Shown in pieces: positions 55,954 to 57,159 of a stretch of 57,159 bases of DNA (within the stretch, counting starts at the first letter, position 1; every line of letters starts with the position of its first letter). The notes under the pieces are model-generated. The model was not told the DNA's origin. It worked only from the letters and a program-made list of their open reading frames with translations, and searched no databases. Position numbers and translations under genes: made by a program. This stretch comes from Comamonadaceae bacterium (lineage in GTDB: Bacteria > Pseudomonadota > Gammaproteobacteria > Burkholderiales > Burkholderiaceae_C). The DNA is taken from NCBI GenBank assembly GCA_947373245.1, contig CANBWY010000004.1:1-57159 (forward strand). Reading direction: 5' to 3'.

Positions 55954-57150
55954 TCACATGACGGTGGCAATCGCTTTGCACACGTAGTCGATGTTCTTGC
56001 TGTTCAACGCGGCCACGCACATGCGGCCTGTGTCGGTGCCGTACACACCAAACTCAGAGCGCAAACGCACCATTTGGTCTTTGCTCAAACCGGAGTAGCT
56101 GAACATGCCGATTTGGGTGGTGATGAAGCTCATGTCTTGCTTCACGCCTGCGGCTTTGAGGCCATCCACCAGCGTTTGGCGCATGGCTTTGATGCGCACG
56201 CGCATTTCGCCCAATTCTTTTTCCCACAAAGCGCGCAGCTCAGGGTTGTTCAAAACCGCCGCCACCACAGCACCACCGTGGATGGGTGGGTTGGAGTAGT
56301 TGGTGCGAATCACGATTTTGAGTTGGCTCAACACGCGGCTGCACTCTTCTTTGTCGGCGCACAAGACGCTCAAAGCACCCACGCGTTCGCCGTACAAGCT
56401 GAAGCTCTTGGAGAACGAGGTGGACACGAAGAAGCACAAGCCAGCGGCGACAAATTTTTGAATCACAGCGCCGTCTTCGGCAATGCCATGGCCAAAGCCT
56501 TGGTAGGCCATGTCCAAGAACGCAGTCAGGTTTTTGGCCTTGACCACGGACACCACTTGGTCCCATTGGGCGGCGGTGATGTCGTAGCCCGTGGGGTTGT
56601 GGCAGCACGCGTGCAACACCACGATGGTGCCAGCCGCTGCGGCATTCAACGAAGCCAACATGCCTTCAAAGTTCACGCCGCGTTTTTCTGCGTCGTAGTA
56701 AGCGTAGGTGTCGACCTTGAAACCGGCGTTGGTGAACAAGGCGCGGTGGTTTTCCCAGCTCGGGTCAGAGATCAACACGGTGGCGTTGGGGCTCAAGCGC
56801 TTCAAAAAGTCAGCGCCGATTTTCAAGCCGCCTGTGCCGCCAATGCCTTGCACGGTGGCCACGCGGCCGGAAGTGACGGGCTCAGAGTCCGCGCCGAAGA
56901 CCAAGCCTTTGACGGCAGCGTCATACGCCACGATGCCGTCGATAGGCAAGTAGCCGCGCGCTGTGGGCGTGGCCATCATGGTTTTTTCTGCGGCTTGCAC
57001 GCATTGCAAAAGGGGCAGTTTGCCGTTGTCGTCGAAGTACACACCCACGCCGAGGTTGACCTTGTTGGGGTTGGTGTCGGCGTTGTATTGCTCGTTGAGG
57101 CCCAAGATGGGGTCGCGGGGTGCCATTTCGACAGCGGTAAACATTGACAT
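55954..57150 (-). CDS. tyrB: Aromatic amino acid / aspartate aminotransferase
   Basis: 398 residues, complete; MSMFTAVEMAPRDPILGLNE is the usual start of Burkholderiales homologues (an alternative ATG is at 57144). Class I fold-type I aminotransferase: HACCHNPTGYD (substrate Asn), FLDMAYQGFGHG (Asp/Tyr contacting PLP), Lys248 in STSFSKSFSLYGERVG, and the C-terminal substrate Arg in TGRMCVAAL. It transfers amino groups between aspartate, tyrosine or phenylalanine and 2-oxoglutarate. TyrB and AspC cannot be separated by eye; the symbol is therefore provisional. Confidence 0.9.
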   Translation of the reverse strand: MSMFTAVEMAPRDPILGLNEQYNADTNPNKVNLGVGVYFDDNGKLPLLQCVQAAEKTMMATPTARGYLPIDGIVAYDAAVKGLVFGADSEPVTSGRVATVQGIGGTGGLKIGADFLKRLSPNATVLISDPSWENHRALFTNAGFKVDTYAYYDAEKRGVNFEGMLASLNAAAAGTIVVLHACCHNPTGYDITAAQWDQVVSVVKAKNLTAFLDMAYQGFGHGIAEDGAVIQKFVAAGLCFFVSTSFSKSFSLYGERVGALSVLCADKEECSRVLSQLKIVIRTNYSNPPIHGGAVVAAVLNNPELRALWEKELGEMRVRIKAMRQTLVDGLKAAGVKQDMSFITTQIGMFSYSGLSKDQMVRLRSEFGVYGTDTGRMCVAALNSKNIDYVCKAIATVM

Positions 57151-57159
57151 CGTCAGTCC

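Noticed and set aside
56074-57147. 357-codon open frame opposite the aminotransferase
   Set aside because: Same reason: antisense shadow, no recognisable domain, low-complexity composition.

Overview
The window reads as a piece of a betaproteobacterial chromosome, order Burkholderiales, most likely a free-living Comamonadaceae (Limnohabitans/Rhodoferax-like). This is inferred from the rplT-pheS-pheT-ihfA-merR-tRNA-Pro order, three Bug-type (TctC) solute-binding proteins, a class I PHB operon, gentisate and phenylpropanoid catabolic clusters and a single-chain methylmalonyl-CoA mutase operon. There is no rRNA, CRISPR array, transposase or phage gene. Genes are packed tightly and no gene-free stretch exceeds about 255 bases.

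Layout. 1-4777: housekeeping block (rplT end, pheST, ihfA, MerR regulator, tRNA-Pro). 4767-8486: an AT-richer block with a secreted ankyrin protein and a three-gene periplasmic redox operon (PQQ alcohol dehydrogenase with a lanthanide-type Asp pair, dihaem cytochrome c, secreted pentapeptide-repeat protein). 8538-15787: GntR regulator and a divergent catabolic operon (FAH hydrolase, two Bug proteins, a two-subunit molybdenum hydroxylase, a ModA-like protein without signal peptide); its substrate is unknown. 15839-18641: an unrecognised secretion/envelope operon (subtilase, small secreted protein, outer-membrane barrel). 18664-21339: NUDIX, FAH, ABM, PgeF and a small membrane protein.

21447-25138: phaC-phaA-phaB, PHB synthesis from acetyl-CoA. 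25294-28210: translationally coupled methyltransferase, beta-hydroxyacid dehydrogenase and class III aminotransferase of unknown pathway. 28285-29298: dusA. 29311-37434: GntR regulator and divergent mcm-meaB-pccB-pccA-VOC operon turning propionyl-CoA into succinyl-CoA. 37446-41491: MarR regulator and divergent gentisate operon (dioxygenase, fumarylpyruvate hydrolase, maleylpyruvate isomerase, Bug protein), separated by a perfect 17-bp palindrome.

41492-52875: a long leftward operon (enoyl-CoA hydratase, feruloyl-CoA synthetase-like ligase, SDR, Liv-type ABC transporter with a fused permease-ATPase, acyl-CoA dehydrogenase, MarR) with a divergent amidohydrolase. Together these look like uptake and CoA-dependent side-chain shortening of phenylpropanoids, with the amidohydrolase in the place of a thiolase. 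52872-54976: intracellular PHB depolymerase with a histone-like tail, coupled to an RnfB-like ferredoxin. 55083-57150: YgiD-type dioxygenase and an aromatic/aspartate aminotransferase. The theme is aromatic and organic acid catabolism feeding acetyl-CoA, propionyl-CoA and C4 acids into central metabolism and PHB storage.
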